This document shows positions 17,852-26,342 of a stretch of DNA of 64,000 nucleotides, in pieces. A program made the translations under genes and the position numbers. Each line of letters begins with the position of its first letter. Position 1 is the stretch's first letter. This DNA is from Mesorhizobium sp. (lineage in GTDB: Bacteria > Pseudomonadota > Alphaproteobacteria > Rhizobiales > Rhizobiaceae): contig SAQG01000012.1 in NCBI GenBank assembly GCA_004020315.1, positions 62,001-126,000 of the forward strand. Reading direction: 5' to 3'. The notes beneath the pieces were generated by a model. It worked only from the letters and a program-made list of their open reading frames with translations. It made no database searches and had not been told where the DNA came from.

Positions 17852-19213
17852 TTATTCGGCCGCCTGGCTGTCGGGCTCGCGGTGAGGGGCCCGATGAGCG
17901 GGGTGCTTCAGGCCGAGGTTCTCGCGAAGGGTGCGGCCCTCATATTCGCTGCGGAACAAGCCGCGGTGGCGCAGCTCCGGGATGACCAGCTCGATGAAAT
18001 CGTCGAGCCCGCCGGGTACGGTCGGCGGCATGATGTTGAAGCCGTCGGCGCCACCCTTGTTAAAGCGCTCTTCGAGTTCGTTTGCGATGGTCTCAGCCGT
18101 CCCGACGAGCTGCCAATGGCCGCGCGCGCCGGCGATGGTCTCGTAGAGCTGACGGATGGTGAGATTTTCTCGCCGGGCGAGATCGATGATCAATTGCTGG
18201 CGGCTCTTGCCGCGCTCGGTCGCGCTCAGGTCAGGCAGCGGCCCGTCGAGCGGGTAGGCGGAAAGATCGACACCACCGGAGAGGTTCGACAGCAGCTCCA
18301 GCCCGACGTCGGGATGGATCAGCGACTGGATCTGCTCGAACTTTTCGCGCGCTTCGGCTTCGCTTCGCCCGACCACCGGAAAGACGCCTGGCATGATCTT
18401 CAAATCATCGGGATGGCGGCCATACTTCTCAAGCCGTCCCTTGAGGTCAGCATAGAAGCTCTGCGCCTCCGGGAGCGTCCGCTGCGCGGTGAAGACAACC
18501 TCCGCGGTGCGGGCCGCCAACTCCTTGCCCGCCTCGGAAGAGCCGGCCTGGACGACGACCGGGTGACCCTGCGGCGAGCGCGAGACCGTCAGCGGTCCGC
18601 GCACCCGGAAATGGCGTCCGCGGTGACCCAGGATATGCAGTTTCTCCGGGTCGAAGAAGAGGCCGCTTTCTTTGTCGCGCAGGAAGGCGTCATCCTCCCA
18701 GCTGTTCCATAGGCCGAGCACGACATCAGCGAACTCTTCCGCCCGTGCGTAGCGGTCCTGATGGGCGAACTGGCTGATATTGCCAAAATTCTCCAATTCG
18801 AGCGGATTGGACGAGGTCACGAGGTTCCAGCCGGCCCTGCCGGCGCTGATCTGATCGAGCGAGGCGAATTTGCGGGCCAGGTTAAACGGCTCATTGAACG
18901 TGGTGGAGGCTGTTGCCACCAGGCCGATGCGCTCCGTCACCACGGCAAGCGCCGACAGGAGCGTCAGAGGCTCGAAGCCGACGGCCCATTCGTCGGTCCG
19001 GGATAGGGATTTGAGATCATCCGTATGGGCCGCGACCCCATCCGCCAGGAAGATCAGGTCGAATTTCGCCCGTTCTGCCGCCTGGGCAAATGCGATGCGC
19101 TGCCTGAGGCTCGTCGTCGCATCCGCGGCGGTGTCCGGGTGGCGCCATGCCGCCACATGGTGGCCAGCTGGATACATAAAGGCGCCAAGCCGCAGCTTCC
19201 CAACCTTGCTCAC
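17852..19213 (-). CDS. NtaA/SnaA/DszA-type LLM monooxygenase
   Basis: A 453-residue FMN-dependent monooxygenase related to the 9945-11297 gene but clearly diverged. Family landmarks are 'LRLGAFMYPAGHHVAAWRHP', 'SAGRAGWNLVTSSNPLELEN', 'SPQGHPVVVQAGSSEAGKEL' and 'NIMPPTVPGGLDDFIE'. In sulfur-starvation clusters such enzymes desulfurise sulfones, alkanesulfonates or thioethers with FMNH2. An FMN reductase gene lies immediately upstream. Confidence 0.88.
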   Translation of the reverse strand: MSKVGKLRLGAFMYPAGHHVAAWRHPDTAADATTSLRQRIAFAQAAERAKFDLIFLADGVAAHTDDLKSLSRTDEWAVGFEPLTLLSALAVVTERIGLVATASTTFNEPFNLARKFASLDQISAGRAGWNLVTSSNPLELENFGNISQFAHQDRYARAEEFADVVLGLWNSWEDDAFLRDKESGLFFDPEKLHILGHRGRHFRVRGPLTVSRSPQGHPVVVQAGSSEAGKELAARTAEVVFTAQRTLPEAQSFYADLKGRLEKYGRHPDDLKIMPGVFPVVGRSEAEAREKFEQIQSLIHPDVGLELLSNLSGGVDLSAYPLDGPLPDLSATERGKSRQQLIIDLARRENLTIRQLYETIAGARGHWQLVGTAETIANELEERFNKGGADGFNIMPPTVPGGLDDFIELVIPELRHRGLFRSEYEGRTLRENLGLKHPAHRAPHREPDSQAAE

Positions 19214-19351
19214 CTTCAGTCTCCTTTTTCAGCAACGATGACAATTCACGGGGAGCACGGCGCTTTGCCGGAGTGGATGATCTGTGAGGATTTCGGCGGC
19301 GTTGGCGTCGGCCAACAAGTTGCCGGTGTCGGTCCTTTCGGCCCACAATGC

Positions 19352-19909
19352 CTAGGCGGCCAGGCTGACGTTGCCCGTCTCTCCGACCAGCCGACACGCT
19401 TCGATTACGGCTTGTTCCGTGCGGTTGCGGATGGCTTCGGATATGATGACGCCATCGGCGAAGTCCCGGTCGGAGGCGTAGATGCCTGTCGGGATGGTCA
19501 ATGCCTCGAAGAAGCCGAAGAGCGGCCGAAGCTGATGTTCCACGACGAGGGAATGACGTTCTCCGCCTCCAGTCGCCGCAAGGATAATTGGCTTTCCTTT
19601 AAGCGAGGATGGCTCCAGCAGATCGAAGAAATGCTTGAACAGTCCAGTGTAGCTGCCTTTGAACGTCGGCGAGCCGACCACCAGGACAGCGGCGCTCGAC
19701 AATTGCTCGACGATGTTTCGAGCCGATGGATCAAGGTCGCTAAGCCGCCTGGCCTGCGCAAAGGACGGGCCGAGATCCTCGATGTCGAAAGTAGCCGAAG
19801 CTGCGCCGATCTTCGTCGCGACCTGCCCGACTATCTGGTCGACGAATAGCCTAGTCTTCGAAGGACGAGTAAGATTGCCCGAAATCCCTATTGCGAACCT
19901 TTTCGACAT
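19352..19909 (-). CDS. NAD(P)H-dependent FMN reductase (MsuE/SsuE-like)
   Basis: A 185-residue flavodoxin-like reductase starting at the ATG at 19909. 'FAIGISGNLTRPSKTRLFVD' is the phosphate-binding loop of the NADPH-dependent FMN reductase fold. 'VVGSPTFKGSYTGLFKHFFD' and 'IILAATGGGERHSLVVEHQL' are strongly conserved in MsuE/SfnE-type proteins. It would supply FMNH2 to the LLM monooxygenases in this window and is the first gene of the sulfonate-like cluster. No intact sulfur regulator gene was found nearby. Confidence 0.88.
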   Translation of the reverse strand: MSKRFAIGISGNLTRPSKTRLFVDQIVGQVATKIGAASATFDIEDLGPSFAQARRLSDLDPSARNIVEQLSSAAVLVVGSPTFKGSYTGLFKHFFDLLEPSSLKGKPIILAATGGGERHSLVVEHQLRPLFGFFEALTIPTGIYASDRDFADGVIISEAIRNRTEQAVIEACRLVGETGNVSLAA

Positions 19910-20460
19910 TCCTGGCTCCTTCAAAGCAAACAGCGTCACTTAACTCTATCGATTTCGTAGAAATCAAAGAGACAGTTGATTTCAAAAACCAGCCGCCAAT
20001 CGGATGGAGTTTGCGGAACATTGGCTGCAATTGGTTCATTCGATCCAAACTGACGCGTCAGGCCAACTGCGATCGCGTATCTGACGCTGCTAATGCGCAG
20101 GCGCCTTTAGCAGGGGTGGGCCACGAGTGCCGCCCGTCTCTGATCGCGCTTAGTTGAGGCCAGCTTCCATCGAGCGGTGACGGACCTTGCCAAGATTACT
20201 TTTGTCAATGATTGCGCGGCCGGTGACGATGTGAGTGGCCCACGTCTTACAGATGGTGCGCCGCGCTTCTTGCGGCTGTTTTCGGACAACGATAGAGACT
20301 GAAATGGTACAGACGCGGAGCATTCATCAGACGATCACCGATAGCATCGTCAACGCGCTTGAGAACGGAGCGGCGGGGACTGGCAGATGGCCGTTAGCTC
20401 TCCGAGAGCCTCTCCTGGGGCGTTTACGGAACCATGCAGGCAGAGTTTCGGCCCGAGGAT
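19910..20460. other. Intergenic stretch at the edge of the sulfur genes
   Basis: About 390 bp (19910-20303) upstream of the FMN reductase is moderately AT-rich and should contain its promoter, but no box could be assigned with confidence. The rest holds the ArdC-like remnant listed separately. No intact gene is seen. Confidence 0.45.
20304..20460 (+). pseudogene. Possible N-terminal remnant of an ArdC-like antirestriction protein
   Basis: The frame from the ATG at 20304 reads 'RSIHQTITDSIVNALENGA' and then a Trp-Pro. This resembles the first helix of ArdC/DUF1738 single-strand-binding antirestriction proteins (pattern 'TxxIVxAlExGxxxWxxPW'). Homology is lost within about 40 codons. Short and uncertain. 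Confidence 0.35.
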
Positions 20461-20982
20461 TCAGCTCGGGCCGAGGGCATGCCGCAAATTTCCAAGTTCC
20501 GAAAGCAGCCGCTGCCCAGCGGCTTGGAGTGATTTGACTGTTTGTTCAGCTTCGTTCTCTTCGATAACAAGAACCGTACGTTGCGGCTGCTTTGATCGGA
20601 AGGCAAGCATTCGCAAGACGAGCAACCAACCCCCTCGTTGGTCGAGCACCACTTTGCCGACACCGTGGCTCAGCGAAGTGCGCAGGCCCTCATGGGTGCG
20701 GAAGGCCGATAGCGCTGCTGCCGATGCCTTTCCTTCCAAAGCGAAAGCTCCGGCTGGTCCGGTCAAAGTTGCCAATTCTTCGAACCGTTGCCCGACCAGA
20801 TGGGGCAGTTTCACGACAGTGCCACGCTGGGTATTCGCTAGCACCAAAAGCGTCTCACTAACGGCTGCCTCGCTTCGCGCAAATAGATCGAGGCAACGCC
20901 CACGCCAAGCGTTTGCGGCCATGTGAGCCCGAGGCCACCGGGCGTCGTCGACAGTAGGGATAGGGCTTGTTTCGGTATCCAT
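20461..20982 (-). CDS. Hypothetical protein, 173 residues
   Basis: An open frame with consistent high-GC codon use from the ATG at 20982. No signal peptide or membrane segment. The N-terminal half is alpha-helical and Ala/Arg-rich ('MAANAWRGRCLDLFARSEAA'). The centre contains 'LVGQRFEELATLTGPAGAFA', and the C-terminus is an acidic, probably coiled helix ('ENEAEQTVKSLQAAGQRLLS'). I do not recognise the family. It stands alone between remnants. Confidence 0.6.
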   Translation of the reverse strand: MDTETSPIPTVDDARWPRAHMAANAWRGRCLDLFARSEAAVSETLLVLANTQRGTVVKLPHLVGQRFEELATLTGPAGAFALEGKASAAALSAFRTHEGLRTSLSHGVGKVVLDQRGGWLLVLRMLAFRSKQPQRTVLVIEENEAEQTVKSLQAAGQRLLSELGNLRHALGPS

Positions 20983-21329
20983 ATGGGAACGGATAGTAGC
21001 AGCCGAAACTTACCAACACGTTGGCCGTGAGAGCAGGGCGATGCATCATTGTGTCTCGACATACGCTCTCCCAAATGCATCGCCGGCAACGCCTCGATCG
21101 GGGTGCTGCAGCGCATGGCGTTCGGCAAGATCGAGCGGTTGCTGACGATCGAACCCATCCGTTCACACCGATAAGCGGCTTGTTTTCACCTGTTATTTTA
21201 GAGTTCCATAAATGCGTTATGCAATTTTAAGTTGCATCTAGAGGGGAGCGGTTGCTAGGTCGCCGGTCGGCAGGCGCTACGCCCATTCGAAGTCCAGCAA
21301 CGCAACAGTGTAGGCGGCCAGGAGGTGCA
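20983..21329. other. Gene-free stretch with a small palindrome
   Basis: No credible gene. The AT-rich part at 21180-21240 contains ATGCAA (21219-21224) and TTGCAT (21232-21237) separated by 7 nt, an operator-like inverted repeat. The remainder resembles scrambled coding DNA. Confidence 0.4.
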
Positions 21330-21635
21330 TCACGGCGCAGATGGCCGTCTTGCCGTTTCGTGGGCGGTGTCTTGCAATGCTGGGGCGATCTCCCAACCCG
21401 CAGAGTCGATGATGACAATGTCATCGGGAGAAAAAGCGTCGTTGCTGAGAGTAACCCTTTCCACTGCCTTGCCATGATCGACCTTCTGCCAATGACCGGC
21501 GCGCGGTCTGGCGATATCATGATAATCGCAGGCCTGCGCGACATGCTGGTCGCGGATGCCGAACTCGCGTGCGATCTCCGTCATAGGCCTCGACCAGACC
21601 AGTTCGTAAAGCGCAGTACGGCTCATCTTCAGCAT
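21330..21635 (-). pseudogene. Truncated DNA-binding protein (rhizobial HTH family)
   Basis: From the ATG at 21635 the frame reads 'MLKMSRTALYELVWSRPMTE', then 'IAREFGIRDQHVAQACDYHD' and 'PRAGHWQKVDHGKAV'. This matches the N-terminal HTH region of a larger family (consensus 'LYELVWSxPmtxvAxeyGvSd...P.pGyWak'). The family is normally several hundred residues, whereas this frame ends after about 100 with unrelated sequence. Only the 5' part is left. Confidence 0.6.
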
Positions 21636-21903
21636 GTCATGTTTCCTCTGGATGGCGGACGGGCAACAGAACGTTGCCATGTCGATCTGACGGGTTCGCA
21701 ATTTTTTATGCGCTACGGCCTTTCCTCAGATGACGCTCGCTGCTTCTGTGAGGGTGCGATCACGCTCGAAGCCGCTTCCCTCGCATCGCGGCAGTTGTCT
21801 CTTTCAGTGGGGTTCCAGATCTTGCGGAAAAACATCGGGCTCGAAATCAAACTTCCCCCTCGTCATAGGTCAAGGGTGGCTGTGCTGCCAGGCCGATCCC
21901 CAC

Positions 21904-22074
21904 TCACGATTCACGATTTGTAGGCTCCCGAAACACGATGTCTTGATCGACCGGGATGTTGAGCCTGTAGCCGGGCCGGGTTTCGAGCCTTGGCTGCACA
22001 TCGATGTTCTTCGAGATTGTTCGCTCCGCAATCCGGCCGAAGGTTCCCGCGAAGGTCTGCTCTTGCCAGCTCGA
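21904..22074 (-). pseudogene. C-terminal remnant of a TrbI/VirB10-like conjugation protein
   Basis: The last about 50 codons before a stop at 21904 read 'GRIAERTISKNIDVQPRLET' followed by 'RPGYRLNIPVDQDIVF'. This is the terminal strand of TrbI proteins (consensus 'Rxlx.qPTLxIrPGxxvxVivxkDlvl'). The complete VirB10 of this window (37849-39312) ends differently, so this is a relic of a second, Trb-type mating system. The rest of 21636-22480 shows no gene apart from the operator site at 22302-22320. Confidence 0.6.
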
Positions 22075-22301
22075 GGCGAAGGGAGTTGAGCTGGTCGGCG
22101 AAGGCGCGCGCGGGCCCTTAATCGCCAATACCGACGGTGATCGGCGAATCGCGGCATCGGCTCTTCTCTGGCCCTGGTATTTCCAGAGGTGAACGGCCTC
22201 TGCTGTCCGCATACACCACCTCCCTTCGCCTTGACCCCTCCCCTTGTGAACTTCCAATACCAACAAAAAGCCCCCTTTGCCGGCGTTTGCCTCACAACAA
22301 T

Positions 22302-22320
22302 CCCTAGTATAGTGTCAAGG
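22302..22320 (-). promoter_or_regulatory. Copy of the shared transfer-region operator
   Basis: On the minus strand this reads TTGACACTATACTAGGG. It differs by one base from the left arm and adjacent bases of the perfect inverted repeat at 29470-29513 (TTGACACTTTACTAGGG). It lies about 160 bp before the exported protein gene at 22481. The shared length argues against chance, so I treat it as a binding site for the same regulator. Confidence 0.6.
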
Positions 22321-22480
22321 GGGTATCTGACGACAGCCCGGGGTGGACGGCGTTGACGAACATCGCCACACAGCCCGCAGTGACGACGTTGGTCGTCTCC
22401 AAGTCACTGCTTCGTACGCCCAGCTTGATCGCAACTTGATCTCAATAGCGCCTGACATTAGCAACGCAAGGACGGATAGG

Positions 22481-22939
22481 ATGCAAAAGGCGGTTCTTTT
22501 TACAACAGCGCTGATGAGCACGTGTGCGCTCGCGATGGCGGCTGACCAGGATGATAAGCAGAGATCTGGGACGGGAAATCCGATGTGGCCTGCTTCGTTG
22601 AAATGGGACTGCAAGGCAGCTGCGAAAATCATCTGTGAGCGTGACGGCCGTTGCACGACCACCGAGGACCATGCCGATTTCATCCTGGATTACGACGACA
22701 ACATCGTCGAGTTCGGCGTGGGTCGCATCAGGATCAAGCGGCACTACCAGCAGACCGTGCAGGACAGTCCCCTGCAACAGGAGGTTAAGGTTGAGTTGGC
22801 CGATAATCGTGTTCTCTGGCTGACAGCTGTGGATGCCAGCCGCACCTATTCGGAAGCATGGGTCGGCGCGATGAGCGAGTTGAAAGGCGGCGTGGTACTC
22901 ATGGAGTCCGAAGGTGTCTATTGTACGCCGAAGAAGTGA
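22481..22939 (+). CDS. Exported hypothetical protein, conjugation-region associated
   Basis: 152 residues from the ATG at 22481, preceded by AAGGA at about 10 nt. A signal peptide ('[18 protein letters not shown]') is followed by a small periplasmic domain with two Cys ('[15 protein letters not shown]'), then '[18 protein letters not shown]' and a late 'GVYCTPKK'. No family is recognised. Position beside the operator copy and the T4SS suggests a role in conjugation or its control. Confidence 0.65.
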   Translation: MQKAVLFTTALMSTCALAMAADQDDKQRSGTGNPMWPASLKWDCKAAAKIICERDGRCTTTEDHADFILDYDDNIVEFGVGRIRIKRHYQQTVQDSPLQQEVKVELADNRVLWLTAVDASRTYSEAWVGAMSELKGGVVLMESEGVYCTPKK

Positions 22940-22957
22940 GAGAATAAGCCGAGGAAC

Positions 22958-22974
22958 CCTGAGCGAGGCTCAGG
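22958..22974. terminator. Short hairpin between convergent genes
   Basis: CCTGAGC (22958-22964), a 3-nt loop and GCTCAGG (22968-22974) form a perfect 7-bp stem 18 bp after a stop codon. No T-run follows, so a terminator role is plausible but not certain. Confidence 0.45.
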
Positions 22975-23184
22975 CGGCATTCTGGTCACCGGCGAAATAG
23001 CTGGGTTGCTAACAATCCAGATTTCCAGGGCGCAATTTCTTGCCCGGTGCTTCGAAAAAAACGGACGCTTCTGGCCTTTTCACGGCCTTCGGTAGGCCTG
23101 ATCGTCAAGCGTGGGACGATAAACCCCGATTCCACGTCGATTTTCCGATGGCTGGAGCCCGTCACACTGACCGCGGGAGGAGTC

Positions 23185-23781
23185 TTATCGCATGTTGAGA
23201 TTGAACCAGCTTTTCTGACGGATGCCGTTCGCGTCGTCATATTCGATGTACCAGGGCTTTTCGCGCAGCGCTCGCGGGATGGCGTAGAACGTGGAGCTGT
23301 CTCCTGGGAAAGACCTTCTGCCATTGCTGATCGTCTGGACCTCAGCCGGCACAAGTTTCCCATCGACTTCGACCTGAACCTGTCGAGAACCGGCGTCATT
23401 ACCATGGCCGAAACGACCACTCGTGTGAATGGCGGGCAACGTCAGCTTGTCCGCCCTGATCTGGCACACGTTCGGCTCGCCGCGCATCCCAGGCCGATCG
23501 GAGTCGGTCCGGCCGGTCGCTTGCCAGCCGGACGGACAATCCTCATACTTGTCGTATCTTGCGGCGCTGGAGTTGGCTTGCGGACATGTCGGCCAGCTAA
23601 AGCCAGGAGCCTTCATCGCTGCTATCAACCTATAGACAGGAGGATGGCACGAGGGTGTGCCCTGCCAGTCACCGGACAGACACAGGAGAACCTGACAGCC
23701 CCATTGTGATGCCCGTAATTCCGGCGGCAAACAGGCAGCGCCTGCGACAGCGGTGGCGCCTATCAAGAGATATTTGAGCAC
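23185..23781 (-). CDS. Exported Cys-rich protein associated with T4SS loci
   Basis: 198 residues from a GTG at 23781 with a short signal peptide ('LLIGATAVAGAACLPPEL'). The body has 'SQWGCQVLLCLSGDWQGTPS', then 'CHPPVYRLIAAMKAPGFSWP' and 'YEDCPSGW', with paired cysteines suggesting disulfides in the periplasm. I recall similar 'WGCQVLLCLS...C.PP' proteins next to conjugation genes in proteobacteria; function unknown. It is divergent from the regulator gene at 23865, and the operator at 23810-23825 lies between them. Confidence 0.7.
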   Translation of the reverse strand: MLKYLLIGATAVAGAACLPPELRASQWGCQVLLCLSGDWQGTPSCHPPVYRLIAAMKAPGFSWPTCPQANSSAARYDKYEDCPSGWQATGRTDSDRPGMRGEPNVCQIRADKLTLPAIHTSGRFGHGNDAGSRQVQVEVDGKLVPAEVQTISNGRRSFPGDSSTFYAIPRALREKPWYIEYDDANGIRQKSWFNLNMR

Positions 23782-23809
23782 GGTGCTAGCCCTTCTTCGC
23801 TGCGATATA

Positions 23810-23825
23810 TGATACTTTACTATGG
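23810..23825 (+). promoter_or_regulatory. Copy of the shared transfer-region operator
   Basis: TGATACTTTACTATGG matches, with one difference, the right arm plus adjacent bases of the 29470-29513 repeat read on the minus strand (TGACACTTTACTATGG). It lies in the divergent gap between the exported protein at 23185-23781 and the HTH regulator gene at 23865, suggesting autoregulation. Confidence 0.6.
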
Positions 23826-23864
23826 ATTTCCAGCGCGTAAAAGGGCAGACCGAAAGGCAAGTTC

Positions 23865-24401
23865 GTGCGAATACACCGATTTATGAAACGAGATGACCAA
23901 GGGGTGGTCGACAATCCGTTGCGCGCCAACATCGCGACGGCGCTGGAGCGCGAGAGAGCCAGGCGCGCCCTGCCCCATATTCGTATGGCGGAGCTATTCC
24001 GAACCGTCGAAGGCCAAGGGCTTGCATACCGCACCTACATCCAGACGATGCGCCAAAAGAACAATGTCACATTGACAACCCTGCAGTTCATGGCAAGCGC
24101 CATGCAGATGTCCATTGCCGAGTTGCTCGCCGGCGGCAAAAAAATCCCCGAGTGGGCGCACCGATTGGACGAAACCGCGATCCGCGAGCGCCTTGCCCAC
24201 ATCATCAACACCGAACGGAAACGGCGCAATATGCTGCGCTATGAGATGGCAGAGTTGATCGGCGTGGCCGAGGCAACGTTCATGAAGCTGGAGCGTGCAA
24301 ACGGAAATGTCAGCGTGGACACGATTGCGGCAATCGCCAAGGCGCTCAAACTCGACCCGGCGACATTCCTCTTTTCCGATAAAGTTCCCGCACCGGGGTA
24401 A
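23865..24401 (+). CDS. Transcriptional regulator with two HTH-like domains
   Basis: 178 residues from a GTG at 23865 that has AAAGG 7 nt upstream; the in-frame ATG at 23883 lacks such a site. The C-terminal half is an XRE-type helix-turn-helix ('RYEMAELIGVAEATFMKLER' and 'VSVDTIAAIAKALKLDP'). The N-terminal half looks like a degenerate second HTH ('IRMAELFRTVEGQGLAYRTY', 'NVTLTTLQFMASAMQMS'). A dimer would present up to four reading heads. An operator copy lies just upstream, so this is the best candidate for the repressor of the transfer operons. Confidence 0.75.
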   Translation: MRIHRFMKRDDQGVVDNPLRANIATALERERARRALPHIRMAELFRTVEGQGLAYRTYIQTMRQKNNVTLTTLQFMASAMQMSIAELLAGGKKIPEWAHRLDETAIRERLAHIINTERKRRNMLRYEMAELIGVAEATFMKLERANGNVSVDTIAAIAKALKLDPATFLFSDKVPAPG

Positions 24402-24486
24402 CCCGCCTTCTCCTGACAGGACTGGACTCGCAGGCGCTCATTTGATCACCAGCGGTGCCATCATAATCGGCCGCGGCCTTCGCGAT

Positions 24487-25791
24487 TCATCGTGTCCATT
24501 GTCGCGCTTTTCCAAGGATGGTCCAGCGGATCGTGGCAGCGGGTGAAGCTACAGGAATTCTGACCTGGACGATCGTTCCGTGGCCGAGAACACTGCTGAC
24601 GATAAGCTTTCCTCTGAGGGTCGACACCATTTGAGAACACGCGGTCAGTCCCAGACCGGTGTGATTTCCGGCCCGCGTAGAGAAGAAAGGGGCAGTTGCT
24701 TTCTCAGCAATCGCAGGCGCCATGCCTGCACCCTTATCGGCGACTTCGAACACCAAATAGCTACGCCGCAGGAAGGGCCGTCGCTTGACAGTCGCCGAGA
24801 TGACGACCCCTGGGTTTCCGATGCCGGATAGGGCAGCCAGAGCATTGTCTATTAGCTCATTAATTAGCAGCCGTAACGGCGTTGCCGGAACGGGTTGAGC
24901 GCGCGCCGCGGAATCGACCAATAGCCGAAAAACACCAGGCCGATCTTTTGCGAGGTCTTCGAGCAATTGGCCGAGCGGCACAGTGGGGGAATTTTGTGGT
25001 GCGTAGGCGATTTGAAGCAAGCTGTCGGTGATGGATTCAAGCTCGGCTGCGGCGCCCCGCGCCGCGGTGATCATTTCATCGCTTAGCGGCTTGTCGGGTC
25101 GGGCGCGATCGAGGAATAGCCGTAAGGCCGTGACCCGGGAACGCGTCATGTGCGCGAAGAGTGAGGCGAACGAGCGCATATGCTGGTCGCGGCGTCGCAC
25201 GAAGGCATAACGCTGAGAGACAATGAGATAAAGCGTAGCGCCCAAGCCCAGTGCAATCGCGAAGATGAACCAGTTGCGCGAAGCGGCAATGTCAATGCTG
25301 GCGGTCTGCTGCAAGGTCATACTGTGATCGACGGTCGCGCTTGAAATCTCGTACATGGACTGCTCCAGTTTCGACATGTCGTCGATCGCTCGAGAATAGT
25401 CCGTGCGACTCTGTACGATCGGCGCGATTTTTTGCTCCAGCGTCTGGCGGATTGTGTTTAAAAGCTCGGTTTCGTGATCGGGAAAAAAGCGACGTAGGTA
25501 GGGAAGGTTCTCCAGCTGCGCAACGTTAACGCTTACCAGCACCATCTGCCGATCTATGTCCGGATCAAGCTTGCCGGTTTCGTCGGCCAGTCGCAGATAT
25601 CCGTACACCCGCAAAAGTCGTTCACGAATTTGCGCTGCGCGCCACTGGATCTCGTACGTCTGATTGAGGATGGCATCCGTCTCCTGCCGATAGCGGTTTG
25701 ACTGGACGAATGTCCAGCCGCTCAGGCTGAGCGCCAGGGCCATGCCGAGATACGGCAAAGCAGCGAATAGGCGGCCGCTCAGAGACTTCAT
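24487..25791 (-). CDS. Membrane sensor histidine kinase
   Basis: 434 residues. Two membrane segments (about 8-27 and 172-192) flank a periplasmic helical sensor. The dimerisation region carries 'FAHMTRSRVTALRLFLDRAR', in which His is the likely phospho-acceptor although the sequence departs from the usual HE box. The catalytic domain has the N box 'LINELIDNALAAL', G1 'ADKGAGMAPAI' and 'PFFSTRAGNHTGLGL'. It is the last gene of a four-gene operon with a response regulator, and overlaps the stop of the periplasmic protein gene by four bases. Confidence 0.85.
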   Translation of the reverse strand: MKSLSGRLFAALPYLGMALALSLSGWTFVQSNRYRQETDAILNQTYEIQWRAAQIRERLLRVYGYLRLADETGKLDPDIDRQMVLVSVNVAQLENLPYLRRFFPDHETELLNTIRQTLEQKIAPIVQSRTDYSRAIDDMSKLEQSMYEISSATVDHSMTLQQTASIDIAASRNWFIFAIALGLGATLYLIVSQRYAFVRRRDQHMRSFASLFAHMTRSRVTALRLFLDRARPDKPLSDEMITAARGAAAELESITDSLLQIAYAPQNSPTVPLGQLLEDLAKDRPGVFRLLVDSAARAQPVPATPLRLLINELIDNALAALSGIGNPGVVISATVKRRPFLRRSYLVFEVADKGAGMAPAIAEKATAPFFSTRAGNHTGLGLTACSQMVSTLRGKLIVSSVLGHGTIVQVRIPVASPAATIRWTILGKARQWTR

Positions 25792-26342
25792 TGTGCTGAA
25801 CGCAGGATCACCGGAAAAAAGACCCAGATCGAGTTCCTTGCGGGGACATATGAGGCCGGCAACTGGTCAAAAGGCCAGACGATGAAGATGGGGCCTTTCT
25901 CGGTCATACTGATTGGCCGGAAATCTTTACCGGGGGAGCAAGTCGACCCGTCTTTGTCGCTGCATTTGCGTTCAATCGCCAGTATCGGCTTGTAGGACCG
26001 GATTTCGTCCATGTGAATTTCGGACACGAAGTCGTCATAGGCGATGATCTTGAGGTCGGCGGCGTTTGCTAGGCCGGTTCGCTTAAGGACCGATTCCAGC
26101 AGAGGACCCCGGTACACGATGGTTTCGTGTTCGTGTGTCCAGGGCGTGCGCGTGTCATAGGTCTGTTGCTCGAAGTCGGATTGCAGTTGCTGCACGGTGA
26201 AAACAGCGATGGTCTTGCCCGAGGCATCTTCGATCCGCAGTCTGTTGGGATCGCCCGGCATGTCCTCGGCGGCACTGGCAAGCGGAAGAGCAATCGCAAG
26301 GACAAAGGCAAGCACACTACGCAACATCTTCTGCGTCCTCAT
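25788..26342 (-). CDS. Periplasmic molybdopterin-fold-like protein (COG3915-like)
   Basis: 184 residues from the ATG at 26342 with a signal peptide ('LRSVLAFVLAIALPLASAAE'). The body reads 'FTVQQLQSDFEQQTYDTRTP', 'YRGPLLESVLKRTGL' and 'IIAYDDFVSEIHMDEI', the pattern of uncharacterised proteins resembling the molybdopterin-binding fold of sulfite oxidases without a catalytic Cys. It is probably a periplasmic partner of the sensor kinase that follows; proteins of this type are often encoded next to kinases. It overlaps the methyltransferase gene by 26 bp. Confidence 0.75.
   Translation of the reverse strand: MRTQKMLRSVLAFVLAIALPLASAAEDMPGDPNRLRIEDASGKTIAVFTVQQLQSDFEQQTYDTRTPWTHEHETIVYRGPLLESVLKRTGLANAADLKIIAYDDFVSEIHMDEIRSYKPILAIERKCSDKDGSTCSPGKDFRPISMTEKGPIFIVWPFDQLPASYVPARNSIWVFFPVILRSAQ

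Noticed and set aside
23047..23709. A 220-codon plus-strand frame
   Set aside because: Opposite the exported Cys-rich protein, which has a signal peptide and ribosome site; the plus frame has neither.
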